Assembly: GCA_905331475.1 (NCBI GenBank) | Contig: CAJNYU010001479.1 | Location: forward strand, 1 to 64,000 | From: Rotaria socialis | Lineage: Eukaryota > Rotifera > Eurotatoria > Philodinida > Philodinidae | Direction: 5' to 3' | Length of the DNA: 64,000 nt | Shown here: piece by piece, positions 36,255-47,441 of the stretch | Layout: each line of letters begins with the position of its first letter | How positions within the stretch are numbered: the first letter of the stretch is position 1 | Program-made: the position numbers and the translations under genes | The notes under the pieces: generated by a model | The model's database searches: none | The model's input: the letters and a program-made list of their open reading frames with translations, nothing else | Told to the model about the DNA's origin: nothing

Positions 36255-37999
36255 TGATAGTGTGATATAAAAAAAGTTTAAAGCGAACGAAAACGATTAC
36301 TATTTGAAATTAACGATTGTATATATTGTTTAAGTACAAAATGTTATTTTTCTCATTTGTATGATGCTCATCCTCAAGATGGAGGGAGGCTAGAAATCGT
36401 TATACTAAGGCTTACTTGACTACTGAATTTTCGGCGAAGTTGCTACAGTGGCAATATGTGTTTTTTCAACCTTTTTCGATGTAGTAATGACAAATATTAA
36501 TACCAAAATGAGATTACCTATAAAATTTATTAAAATGAGAAAAAGGCTGAACAATAACTGCAGGCTAACAACGATATCACCATCAAGGCTTAGATTTGAT
36601 GCGTATCTTATCCTACCCTAGGTCGTCGTAACGATAGTATGACAAAGTGTTGAAAAAGCATTGGTATCGTTGCATCCTTAATATGTTGTATAATCTGCAG
36701 TTACATACTTACTGAACATATGTTTGTTATACATACTATGTATCACACGAAAGTTAAATTGAAAAAAGAACAAACTGGTGATCGAAAATATAGTACTTTA
36801 TATTTGTGTATCACTCAGAGGAGCAACAAAGGTGAGCAATATTGTCTCTTGAATTAAAGGCATTGTCATACTCTTATCTTTATAAAATAAATTTCCCCTG
36901 CCAGTATGATAGTTTCAAAAGTGAGTATCATTCCACCAGAAAGAGGATACCAATAATGATATCCATTATATGAATGAAACCTATACAAGTAAACGATGAT
37001 GATGATGATGATCATCGATTTTTCTATTATTTTATACTTACAACGTCATTACTTGCGGTTGCTGCTGACATCTAAGATGCTTAAGACAATCGATATCGTC
37101 GGATTCTGCTCAATTTCATATATGTGATAGACGCAAGTGTTTGATGCATCATGGTGAAACCTGATTCAAAAAATATTCATCCATTGGGTTTTATTCGGGT
37201 TATACGAAATGTGATTTTAGGCACCCTATATCTCAAGAAGGATTCATCCGATTAAGCTGAAATTTTTTGTAGCCTTAAACATCATTTAGTTCTACATATG
37301 AAAAAAATGTTGAACTCCACCCGTCATTTTGATATTCTATAGATTTCATAAAACCGGCCCAAATCACTTTTTTCCGTAACTTTGATGGTTCATATCTCTG
37401 AACTGGCAATAGGTACCGGTCCGAAATTTTGTATGCACATGTATTTCAGTGAGATCTCTTTATAGTAAAAAATTCAGCTTCTTTAAGCCAAGTATTCAGT
37501 CAGGACACCTTGGACAAAATCGGGTTTTTCGCAAAAGCCCGATTTTTGACGTCGATTTCATAGACTCCTCGTGCCTGTATTTTTACCAGAGTTAACTGAT
37601 CTGAAACAGTAAACTCTAATCTAAAAAGTGCCGCTAAAAGAAAATTGGGATGACCGGAGATAGCGTTGGAATCTGTGCCTCTTTTACGGCTTGGAGCTAA
37701 TCGGTAAATATGCCAAAAGCTTTTTGTCGAGAAATTTATTTTGACTTAATTGTATGAATGCATCGACTTGTTCTGCATTTCGATATTTTACGCAAAAACT
37801 GATCAGAAATCTCAAAATTCTCGTGCATTTTAAACGACAGAAAAAAAATATTGTCAGCTCTGATGCAAAAAATTCTGATCTTTAAAAGGAAAACTTTTTT
37901 CGAAATCAGAGTGTCCTACTGTTGATATAGGTATAGACGAAACTTCCGCATATGACATGAAAAGCTTCAGAATGTACACTTGCGTGGAATTTTAGATTA
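36255..37999. other. Noncoding accessory DNA
   Basis: No ORF. Contains a GAT trinucleotide run near 36991-37012 and the inverted repeat modules at 37180-37560. Confidence 0.5.
37180..37560 (-). repeat. Degenerate repeat modules, inverted relative to 1-300
   Basis: On the minus strand two modules appear: ACAAAAAATTTCAGCTTAAT + CGGATGAA + CTTGAGATAT near 37260-37235, and TGCATACAAAATTTCGGACC ... CAGAGATATGAA ... TTGGGCCGG near 37437-37355. The same spacing of blocks occurs at 40-160. Near 37516-37546 a perfect 9-bp stem AAAATCGGG/CCCGATTTT occurs. No coding frame. Confidence 0.45.
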
Positions 38000-38695
38000 A
38001 TGAATTATTCTTTTCTATTTTCATTACTCTTGCCATACATCATCTGTATTACAATCAATGGCATACGAACAGTTCCAAAAGGTTATTTATCAGGAACAAC
38101 GTATGAAATTGGATCAACATCAAACAAATTATACAAAATTGATCCATTCACTGGAAAATTTACAATATTCACTCTTTTGAGTGATTACAAACCTTATGAT
38201 GTAACCTACGATCTTATTAATAAGATATTCTATGTTTTTGGTAGTGAAGCAACGATAAGAAACGTAAGATATCTTTGAGCGGGATTCGAGTACTTCTTGT
38301 AAGGATTCTTTAATACGTGGGACCAAGATAGAACTCGTCGAGTTCTATCGATTGGTATCATTTTCACCTCTTGGTCCCACGGATTAGCGAATCCTTACAT
38401 GTTTTGCAAAAAGACTACGATTTTTTTGCCTTTTTTCTGCAGTATTTCAGGTTTTTCTCCAGGTAGGAAAGGTGCTGAAGAAAAAGTAAATGGTGCATAC
38501 GATAGAGCTCGTCGAGTTCTACTTCGGTCCACCTCTTTCGTTTCTTGGTCCCACGTATTAACGAATCCTTACAAGAAATACTCGAATCCCGCTCAAAGAT
38601 ATCCTACGTTCGTTTCTGCCTAGATTATTTTAATCGGCTCGAATCATATCGATCAATTCATCCAGTTTGATACGCACCGCTTTTACCTTCAATAA
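38000..38695 (+). CDS. Small secreted propeller-like protein, two exons
   Basis: Exon 1 38000-38263 and exon 2 38624-38695 give 111 residues. A signal peptide (MNYSFLFSLLLPYIICITIN) is followed by GSTSNKLYKIDPFTGKFTIF and YKPYDVTYDLINKIFYVFGS, similar to the opening blades of secreted NHL/SMP-30-like propellers. Exon 2 adds IILIGSNHIDQFIQFDTHRF and a stop that overlaps an AATAAA at 38691-38696. The length is about one to two blades, so this is a shortened member of a longer family or a young small gene. The splice pair is GTAAGA..CTAG. The intron is nearly all foldback repeat (separate entry). If the intron is not spliced, exon 1 runs to a stop at 38278 (92 residues). Confidence 0.5.
38260..38616. 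mobile_element. Foldback (inverted-repeat) element forming the intron of 38000-38695
   Basis: The left end ACGTAAGATATCTTTGAGCG and the right end, reverse-complemented ACGTAGGATATCTTTGAGCG, start a terminal inverted repeat of about 65-70 bp running through GGGATTCGAGTA, CTTGTAAGGATTC and TACGTGGGACCAAG. A third, internal arm copy (TTGGTCCCACGGATTAGCGA near 38373) makes a nested palindrome with the left arm around GAACTCGTCGAGTTC. No ORF. The left terminus supplies the 5' splice site GTAAGA. No clear direct target duplication. Confidence 0.7.
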
Positions 38696-38739
38696 ACTAA
38701 TAATGTATAGAATAGTTTTAAATAATAAAATACACGTAC

Positions 38740-39078
38740 TTTGTTATATGGCTGGCTCCATTGTAAATTAGCCTCTTTATCAAAACAATATACATATATT
38801 GATGATACTTGAGGTAATGTTTGCATTTCTGGCACGACAATACGACTCATTTGACCACTTGCAATCAAAATTGTCAGACCGCCTTGCTGCATAGTGCGAA
38901 TGATGTCCAAAAATTCTTTGCGATCGACACAAGTCCGTATTTGATTAATCATTTTTCTTAGTTTTTGTTGAGCTGCTCGATTTTCTTTATTGTTGACTGA
39001 CGTATCTAACCAAAATATGCTGTGTGTTTCCAAACTAGCATTTTTGTTGTGCTCAGCTTGAGTCTTTGAGCTGGCCAT
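38740..39078 (-). pseudogene. ART/TPR family, isolated N-terminal domain fragment
   Basis: Fossil piece of the same bdelloid ART/TPR family as 33060-34022. It carries the family's N-terminal domain: HSIFWLDTSVNNKENRAAQQ, TILIASGQMSRIVVPEM and SSIYVYCFDKEANLQWSQPY. The ART and TPR parts do not follow it directly. Incomplete; same strand as the other piece, about 4.7 kb away. Confidence 0.65.
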
Positions 39079-39430
39079 TTTTCGATCAATTTGAAAATTT
39101 GTATTTATATGTGTTCGTATTTATCTTTTCTTGTGCTTGCAATTCGAATGGTCTCAACTGTTCGGTCATTACTCAAAGATGGCTTTTGCTTTCTTCATGG
39201 CACTATGCTTGCCAAAGACAACAGCGTATTTCGCTGAAGAAGTAAACTGCTTGTGTCGCGTTTCATTCGATGCTTCTTAGCTACATCGTCTAAAATTTTT
39301 ACTTCAGTCAACAATAGCACACACACTTCACATGCTTCTTTTTTACAAATTTCGGTTGAAAATTAATCTTATAGAAATTTTCTTGCCGCCATTAACTCAA
39401 AACTTATTATTTGCACGGTATTACTCTCGT

Positions 39431-39523
39431 GCAGAACCAAGGAAGAAAAATTCGTTTGGGCATTCTCTGGCATTCCTAGCCGTTCGAATGGCTGGGAATG
39501 AGTTTTTCTTCCTTGACTAATGC
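39431..39523. repeat. 93-bp palindrome
   Basis: Outer arms CCAAGGAAGAAAAA and TTTTTCTTCCTTGA are complementary; between them CATTCCTAGCC-GTTCGAAT-GGCTGGGAATG is a second palindrome. It could be a tiny foldback element or a structured RNA. No coding potential. Confidence 0.5.
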
Positions 39524-39897
39524 ACACAACAACCTCAAATCGATTTTACTCAAGTATACCTTCACAATCATGAAACATTTTTCTACGAAAATCAATTATT
39601 ACTTTAAAAAAAACGGTTTTTCTCATCCTATCGAATGTATGAGTAAAACAATGTAAAAAATTGGGTTGAATAAAATGAAAGCATAAAATTAGTTGACACT
39701 GATTGATAGTTTTTGTTTTAGCCTAAACACTTTCTATTGCTTCACATACTAAAAAACGAAGATTTATATTTTCTTATAAATGTTCCTTTCTCTGTTTTTA
39801 GATACTAAAACAGTTTGTTATTAATTTATTCATTCAAATATTTAAAAAAATAACTGATACATATAATAAAGATATGTTGCTGTCTTTTTTTTGCGTT

Positions 39898-41385
39898 CTA
39901 AACCCATATTCCACTTGGACACAATTTCCATAAAGTACTATTCACTAATTGAAGATGAGCAGGCATAAAAGCATCTGTTGTTGTACTTGTAGATGATGCT
40001 GACAGTGAATTGGTAGCTGGTAATGAATTATAATGTTGTGGTGTCGATGAATTCGGACGACAATGATAAGAAGAATGGATAAAACCTAAAAGAAAAATTA
40101 GAGAAACATTAATCTACGAGATTCAAAGAATTCTATAGGTCTATAAATGTGATATATGTGTGCATTTTGCTTGATGAAAATTTTGAAGCATGAAAAAATA
40201 ATAATAAAACAAACCTCATCTAGATTTTATAAATGAACTAAAATTCACATAGGTAAATGTTGAACTAGAACATACATATTTATTGTATTAGTAGACTTAC
40301 TATTAATAGCTGATTCATCTGATTTAATCAATTCGTTTTCAAGGTCATTGAGTTGTTGTCGACGTTGTTGAATAATTCGTTCAATATCTTCATTACGTTG
40401 TGTTAATATGCGTACTAAATCTTCTTGTTGATTAATAGTAGCATTTGAACGTTCTAATTCATGCTGATATTGACCAATATCCTATAAAATAAACAGGAAC
40501 AAAATTCAAAACAGAAGATTTCCTCGGATAAACTCGATTAATGAAGGTAAAACAAGACTATGCTCATCAACGGATGTGTATAATAGTGTACATACAGAAA
40601 TTAATGATTGCGAAAGATAAGAGAAGACAATAATGAGAAAAATGAGCTTATCTTTTCTATTGATAAGATCCGATACTTTTTTCCTTCGCTCGTTTTCATC
40701 AATTTTTCTAATTCAAACCTTTTTATCATCATTAATATTCGATTGTATCTGTTCAATATCTTCATGTGTTTTTTCTACATTTAATTGAATTTGTTCTTGT
40801 AATTGTCGTTGTTGTTCTAATGTTGTTGAACAACGATTTACTTGTTGTTGTACATGTTCATAAGTTGAATGCAATTTTTTTTCGTAATCTAATTCCTTCT
40901 CAAGTTCATTCGTAGAATATTCTTCTGTATACATTTGATTTTCAGTAGTTAGACGGCAATCGTTTTCTTTAGTTAAATGATATCGATTTTCAATATCTTT
41001 TTGTTGAATAGGTTTTTCTCGATAATCAATTTCTAGAGAACAAAAAATAAAACTCTAAGAAATATTTTTCTTCGTCTTCATTCAAACCTTTCTGTTTTTC
41101 ATTTAATTTTTTTTGTTGTTGTTCAACTTGAAGTTCTTGTGATTTAAGTATTTTTAATAAAGCTCTATATTGGTGTTGTTGAGCATTTTGAGTATGATCG
41201 GGATTATAGACAATACGGAATGCACTATTTTCGTTACTAGCTGATGGTAAAGCAGATTTCGGCCTTCCACGACGATTATCTAATGTACCGAGATCTTGTT
41301 CAATGATTTGAATGGGCGCACGAGACGAACGTTTTTGTTCGATAATAAACGATAGTGGAGATGAATATTCATTAGAATTTAAATG

Positions 41386-41424
<39 letters not shown>

Positions 41425-41524
41425 TATATTATCCGATGGAAATATATGACGTAAATGAGAACGTTTCTTTTTTTCAGAAGATTTTACTGATGACGAAGAG
41501 GAGGAGGATAATGTTGCAAAGCCA

Positions 41525-41556
<32 letters not shown>

Positions 41557-43158
41557 TACTGTTCGAAAATGGCCAGATGTTGAAGTTGCTGTTGATGATG
41601 ATGAAGATGAGATAACAGCTGAAGGTACTAGAATAAGACATGGACAATTATTATTGCTTGAAAAGGAAAAGAAATCATCCTATATTTGATTTATATTCAC
41701 TTTTATATGAGTGTTTACTTTCGTCATCCTACATCATTAACCTTCTCTATACTATTACTATCTCTCTCTCTCTTGTGCGTTTTTTTTTGTTTCCACATGC
41801 ACAAAGATAAACTTTACATTGTATATGTGTAGCTATATGTACGTATGGATGAACGACTTGCAACCATATAGATATATACGTTAGAAGACATGCCAAGGTG
41901 GATTGTGTGTGCTTAGTGATTGTTGTTGCTATTCGTCAATGACTTTTATGATCGATTGCAAAGACAACAAAAAAAGATTTTTGTTGAATATTTTTTGTTA
42001 TTTTTACAAACGATATGTGACTCGATATCATGATGGAATAGTCCCTATTTGAATAACGAAATACACTTAAGCAGGCTTTCGTTTGCAACTTGAACTCCAT
42101 CTTGAATTAATCTTGCCTAATACAAGATTGATCAAATATTGTAGCACTAGGCCGATATATGTCACGTACATTGCATCATTTTTTTTTGTTTAAGATTCTT
42201 CGATAGACATGCGTACGATGACAACAGCTGTTGATCAATGAGTCTTCGACACTGTACTAATCCTTAGAGTAGACACGTAGTAATAAGCTGATCAGTTCTA
42301 ACGTAAGGTGCTTGATATTAACTTATATTCTTTTTCTTTTTGCTCGAGGCATTGTATATTAGCGCGTGTTGTTCACTCAATGAAAGGATACTCTATATGT
42401 ATGTTTTGTATGATGTTAAGTGATCTACATATATATGTATGCACACGTATGATTACACGTTGGTGGTACCACCTCTTCTATCCGAGGAAAAAAAGGAGTA
42501 TCGGTGGATTATAATAATAATGTTGCTTTGAACTTTTACGCGAGAATAGTGCACTAGACCGAGAGAAGTAGATGAATAATGGAGAGTCTTAAACAGAGGA
42601 CAGGAGAAAAAATTTGTAGTTGCCATTGTCTATCTTAAGAAAATTTATGGCATATTTATATATATACATATATATTCAAGATTAGAAATGTAAAAGAACA
42701 AACTTTGTACGCAATCGTATTTGCTTGTCCTGTTTCAAAAATATGGTGCCTTAGTGAATCGCATTATCGTTCAAGGTCGTTTTGTATGCATATGCACACA
42801 TTGTCTATATCTCTAAGGTAATAAATTCTATCAACATACTTTCAACAATGGATTGCTGTTGTGTGAGTGTCTTTCGTTCATCTAAGCTTTTCGAACGTTT
42901 TTGATTATCGGATAAATCAGTATTGGACGAATTTTGTCTTAATATATAGAACCAATCTGGATGATTAATAAGTTCATATGTAAATTCATTTGGTGATAAT
43001 GTTCGATGGGCACCATCAGGTGCACGTTCAATTAATGAATATCGACCAGTTTTACCTATATATTGTGCTAATGCAATAATGATATCATGAACAGTAGTTG
43101 TACGAGTCAAATCACAAATGATGCGCGCAACACCATCAACATATACTCGAAGGTCCAT
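39898..43158 (-). CDS. N-terminal RASSF protein (RASSF7-10 type)
   Basis: Five exons: 43158-42840, 41627-41088, 41032-40719, 40481-40301, 40085-39898; 513 residues. Residues 1-78 are a Ras-association (RA) domain placed at the very N-terminus, as in RASSF7-10: MDLRVYVDGVARIICDLTRT, IIIALAQYIGKTGRYSLIER and the strand DWFYILRQ. A Ser/Asn-rich linker with two poly-Asn tracts (ATT/AAT repeats on the plus strand) follows, then a long coiled coil from about residue 260 to 430 (KELDYEKKLHSTYEHVQQQV, LEQQRQLQEQIQLNVEKTHE). The short tail ends LVNSTLWKLCPSGIWV. The family regulates junctions, spindle behaviour and JNK signalling; which member this is cannot be settled. Intron 1 is 1.2 kb, the others about 55-240 nt. 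Confidence 0.82.
41386..41424. repeat. (ATT)n repeat coding poly-Asn in the RASSF gene
   Basis: About 13 ATT units on plus, read as AAT codons on minus. A second shorter run lies at about 41527-41555 in the same exon. Confidence 0.9.
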
Positions 43159-43840
43159 ACTGGCGCATCGCTAGTTTGCTCTACTTGAGAGTATAAAGAA
43201 AGATGAAGAAGAAGGAGAAGGAGAAGGAAAGGGAACGAAAGAGAGAGAGAGAGAGAGAGAGAGTAGTAAGAACAGAACATATACAACAAATTTCACAATC
43301 AATCACTGCTGCTAGTGTATAGTCGTCGTCACTGCTGCTGAATAAAACGTAAAAGAAGAAATGGAGAAGAGACTTGCGTCTGAGCAAATAAAAAAAAAGA
43401 AAAGAAGAAGAAACTAAATCAGATAGAAGTAGACGAGCACACATTCACATTCACAATTCGATGCACGTATTCAAGCTTGCCAACTACGATTCAGTCATAG
43501 CCAAATAAGAAATATGGTATGGACTATCATCTTAAGTTGTAAGCACACATACAAGGAAAGAAATACTACCTATACGTGAACTAACAATGCATACATAAGC
43601 TTTAGATTGAATGTATTTGAAGAAGAAAACGAAATGTATCTTTCAATCTGGTCATCGTTGTCGATAACTTAAACTTTTTATTCAAATTGAGAATAACGAA
43701 TGAAATTTATAATGAGATAATTTAATCCGAAATATTATTATGGCACAAGTATAATACCGACATCAATTAGTAAACGGAAGAAGATGTATGAATTCTATCA
43801 TGCCAAAATGATAGACAACTAAAGGCTGATCTTTTTCAAT

Positions 43841-44090
43841 AGGAAGTGACAGCTTGTATTCAATCGATTCTTACGATACGATAGAAAATACTGTCTTTAT
43901 TTCATCAAACCAAACAAAAGCGGGCAATGACATAATCGTAAAGTCTTCTTTTTTAAAGAAGCACAATCTGACATTCAATGATAAAGCACTCGTTAAGCTT
44001 GGAGGATTAAAACAAACTGCAATTGTCGAAACGTTAAATGAACCATCAATGCAAGATTACCGAAGATATTTTAAATACTACAATTTATAA
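43841..44090 (+). CDS. Possible exon or gene fragment, unknown family
   Basis: After an acceptor-like CTTTTTCAATAG at 43841 the frame reads SDSLYSIDSYDTIENTVFIS, then DIIVKSSFLKKHNLTFNDKA and LVKLGGLKQTAIVETLNEPS to a stop at 44090. Codon use looks protein-like. No matching upstream exon with a start codon was found; an internal Met (43854) would give 78 residues. Could be a small gene, a fragment of a larger one, or chance. Confidence 0.25.
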
Positions 44091-44393
44091 TATTGAACAT
44101 TTAAAATTGTATTTTTAAATAAATAGATCATTTTCATGTAGTAGTGCGCATATAGTTCTAGTTACGAAAGTCTTAACATAAATCGTGTTATCGTATTTCC
44201 TCGATAAGGCAACCTAGAATAAGTTGTATGGCGATATAGAGACAACTGTGTTAAGTATTGATCCTAAGAGATTATGAAAACAATGCTTTCTGTTCGATTT
44301 AGATATGCAGTAAAATAATATTTGACAATTAGATTCATTTGATTGGACGTTTGAGTCAAGAAAAAAAGTTGACTAGAAATACAAAAATTCTGA

Positions 44394-44440
44394 AGAGAAG
44401 GGCACCCGTGTTAAAAGAGCACGACACGGGGTTCTTCTCT
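44394..44440. repeat. Hairpin AGAGAAG..CCCGTGT / ACACGGG..CTTCTCT
   Basis: Two arms of about 17 nt are complementary with one small internal mismatch, separated by a 12-nt loop. No tRNA or terminator features recognised. Confidence 0.5.
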
Positions 44441-44810
44441 AAACAAACGACACTACGATATTCACGTAGCTCACACTTTACAAATGTGTCTTATCGATTA
44501 GATTAATTAATGTATAGGGTATCGTCGATCGGCACAGACGAGTCTCTTCTTTTTCCCCCCGTTACATTGATTTATTTCTTTGTTCTGTGCACCTCTTTTT
44601 AAAACTTCACAAACAATCGCAATGTTCTCTTCTTCTTTTTTCGACACCTAACATTCCGGACGTGCACTATTCAATGTCCAATCGGTCATCATTCTATCTT
44701 GCTTTTAAGAATGTATAGAAGAAACACGAACAACAACATGCGTATAACATTCGTTTACGTGCACAAAGGACGTTGACACACATACGCATTTTTTTTCAAT
44801 CGAAAGAAAG

Positions 44811-45444
44811 ATGACCGTCGCTGCAAACAAAAACAAATACGATCACATTCGGACAATTATTATTGGATTTCTATGTCTAATTGGATTAATTTTGACTATT
44901 ATTGCATTATTTACACCGTTAGTAAATAAATAATCATTTTTCACTCGAGTAAAACGAATGGTTCACTTTTTCTCTCTCTAGTTCATGGACAATTAATGAA
45001 TATTCATCGGATGGTGAAGTTCATTGGCATGGCCCGTTCAAGAGATGTAATCGTTTTCAATGTATATCAAATTCTAATCAGCATGTTTGGGTTATATTTC
45101 TAACAATCACTAGTACACTATTGTTACTATGTGCAACTATCAGCGTATTTCTAATGGTTTTCGTTGCATATTTTCGACGATATTTTTATCTAGCACCATT
45201 GTTCGTATTTCTTAGTTTATTGTTACACTTCATCGGTATTGTTGTTTATACACATCGATCAATCATAAATGGCATTTGTGCACGTTTAATGTTAACATCG
45301 ATTGTTTTCGCTTGTTTAAGTCTTGCCATGATGTCATATATTGCTGGCAGATATACAGCTTTCTATCCGACAAATCGAACTGGTTATCAATTAACGAAAA
45401 CGGAAAATACTGAAGTGATTGAAGTACAAACAGAAGAAAAATGA
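44811..45444 (+). CDS. Claudin/PMP22-like four-transmembrane protein
   Basis: Two exons, 44811-44917 and 44982-45444, 189 residues. TM1 is IIIGFLCLIGLILTIIALF. The first extracellular loop begins PSWTINEY and contains HWHGPFKRC and FQC, matching the W..G..C..C loop signature of the claudin/PMP22/EMP superfamily. Three further hydrophobic helices follow (VIFLTITSTLLLLCATISVF; LAPLFVFLSLLLHFIGIVVY; LMLTSIVFACLSLAMMSYI) and a short acidic tail ending EVIEVQTEEK. The family acts at cell junctions or as channel accessory subunits; the exact role is unknown. The donor is GTTAGT, less usual than GTAAGT. Confidence 0.75.
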
Positions 45445-46089
45445 TAATGTTCTTCTTGTTTTTTTTTTGTAATAAGAAAATGATTTATTTTTGTTGTATT
45501 ATTCAAAAAGAAAATCCTGTTCTGTTTATTCGTTGACTCAGGAATAAAAATTATTTTCATAAAGAATCACAATTCTATACTATTAAAGCCTTTTATGAAT
45601 GACGGTAGAATTATTCAGGTCAAGAGTTATTAATGACAATCTCTTTTGAAGAGGAGTGACTATGAATTACAATCGTTTTCATCTGTTTTTTTCTCTATTT
45701 CATTGTGTTCGATATTAACTTAAGTCTGGTATTCATCATTCAGTGAACAGCTATCTTATATGACAGTTCATGATTGATTGGACACATCCTTTCAGCAACT
45801 ATTGATCATGATTTCACGACAAACTTTCTTTCAAGCTTTTAAAATATTAGATTCAAATCAAATTTTATTTCAAAATATGAATAAAATACATTAAATAAAT
45901 GTTTATTCCAAGGGCGGAAATTATCATTGAATAGATCCTTCGTAAATCATGGTTCTTTATTTGAATTAAAAACATTTGATTAAATAGATAAGTGGGATAT
46001 ATGTGCCAGCACGTTTCCATAGACAAAAACACATTAAAAAAAGTAGATGCATCAAATGAAAATAATGTTGTTGGTATTTTTCTCGTATG
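45445..46089. other. Convergent intergenic region
   Basis: 3' ends of the claudin-like gene (plus) and the coiled-coil/Ubl gene (minus). No gene. Confidence 0.6.
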
Positions 46090-47165
46090 CTAAACATCAG
46101 ATTCATCAAATGAATAGATTTTTTCACTACTCGTTGTACTTTTAGATAGGTGTAAATGTTTTTCTTTATGATTATCAACATCAGCGTCTTCGGCATCTTC
46201 AATACTTAAAATCATTTGATCTTTTAAGCAATCCTTATACGATTTTAGCGTTCGTTCAGGTTCATCAGGAAGAAAAAATAATGTTGTTAAGCCATCTTTT
46301 TGAATTACACGAATCCGTATAGGATGATCGTATGGAGTTCCAGTTAATTGCCGAAGTTTAGCCTACGTTACATAGAGTTTCATTTTTTATGAAGAAAAAA
46401 AAGTCCTTAAGGTTGTAGAACGTACCAATAGTTCCCCGACAGTCATCGTGTGACGAAGCTCACATTGCCGATTGAAAAATCCATTATATTGAATAAATAA
46501 ACGGACCGTTTGCGCAGGTATATTTCTTTTATTAAATGATGCACTTGCATCATTTGTTTGTAACTGAAAAAATCAAAAAAAATATAGTCTAATAGAAAAT
46601 TATTATTAACATCCAAGAATAAACCTACAGCACGCAGTTGCTCTTTGACGTCGCGCAATTCTCGTTGTGTTTTCATTAGTTCTTGAACAATAGAAAACAT
46701 TTTTGCGTCCTAATTAAAAATAACAAAAAAAGGGGTAACTAATAAAAGCATCATAGATCGTATTTTGAAGTTATAAAATGCTTATTTTCAATTAACATTA
46801 AATGACTATAGTCATGCATTTCAATCAACTCTCCGAATTAAACATCTGCGAATATCGATTACTACATGAGTTAAGGATGGATAAATGGAAAAGTTCTTAC
46901 AATGAATATTTCATCATAAAATATATTAACACGTAGAGAATCTAGCACGAATATTAAATTAGAATGCATTGTGTACTCGAACAACAAACAATTTTCAAGG
47001 ATTCATAGGAATATTTATAAAATTTCATATAAATGAATTCAAGTTTCTTAAACAATCAAGACGAATACATAATTTTCAGTTAATGAATTATCTTCTAACA
47101 AAATTACTTACATGTTGTTTTCGATAATCATTGATTAAAATTTTTAACATGCCTTTAAATGTCAT
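46090..47165 (-). CDS. Coiled-coil plus putative ubiquitin-like domain protein
   Basis: Four exons: 47165-47112, 46709-46629, 46563-46426, 46362-46090; 181 residues. The N-terminus (FKGMLKILINDYRKQHDAKM then IVQELMKTQRELRDVKEQLR) is helical and coiled-coil-like. Residues about 60-145 have the strand/helix alternation of a ubiquitin-like or UBX-type fold: AQTVRLFIQYNGFFNRQCEL, HTMTVGELLAKLRQLTG, HPIRIRVIQKDGLTTLFFLP, LKDQMILSIED. The tail is acidic and Ser-rich. I do not recognise the family; the Ubl call is from pattern only. The first intron is about 400 nt. It lies 277 bp downstream of JMJD7 on the same strand. Confidence 0.6.
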
Positions 47166-47441
47166 ATTTTTCTCACAGAACTTTATTTTTTTGTTAGACA
47201 ATAGTTGAGCGCACTCGTCGTTTTATACAAAACTAACAAAGAAAAACTAGCAATTAATGTGAAACGATATATTCTAATAGAAACATGCTATATAGTTTCT
47301 TTCTCTTTTTCTCTCTCTTCGTATTTTATTTTCTCTTTACTTTGATAGGAAACGATGAGAAGTAACGAATAAGAATAATGAATATAGATTTTTTTCGTTA
47401 GAAGAAAACCATTGATGACTCTGAACAAGAAAAACAAACAA

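Larger units (their letters stand above)
43159..44810. other. Divergent promoter region of RASSF and claudin-like genes
   Basis: Contains a (GA)n run at 43231-43262, a possible exon fragment at 43841-44090 and a hairpin at 44394-44440. Otherwise nothing supported. Confidence 0.5.
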
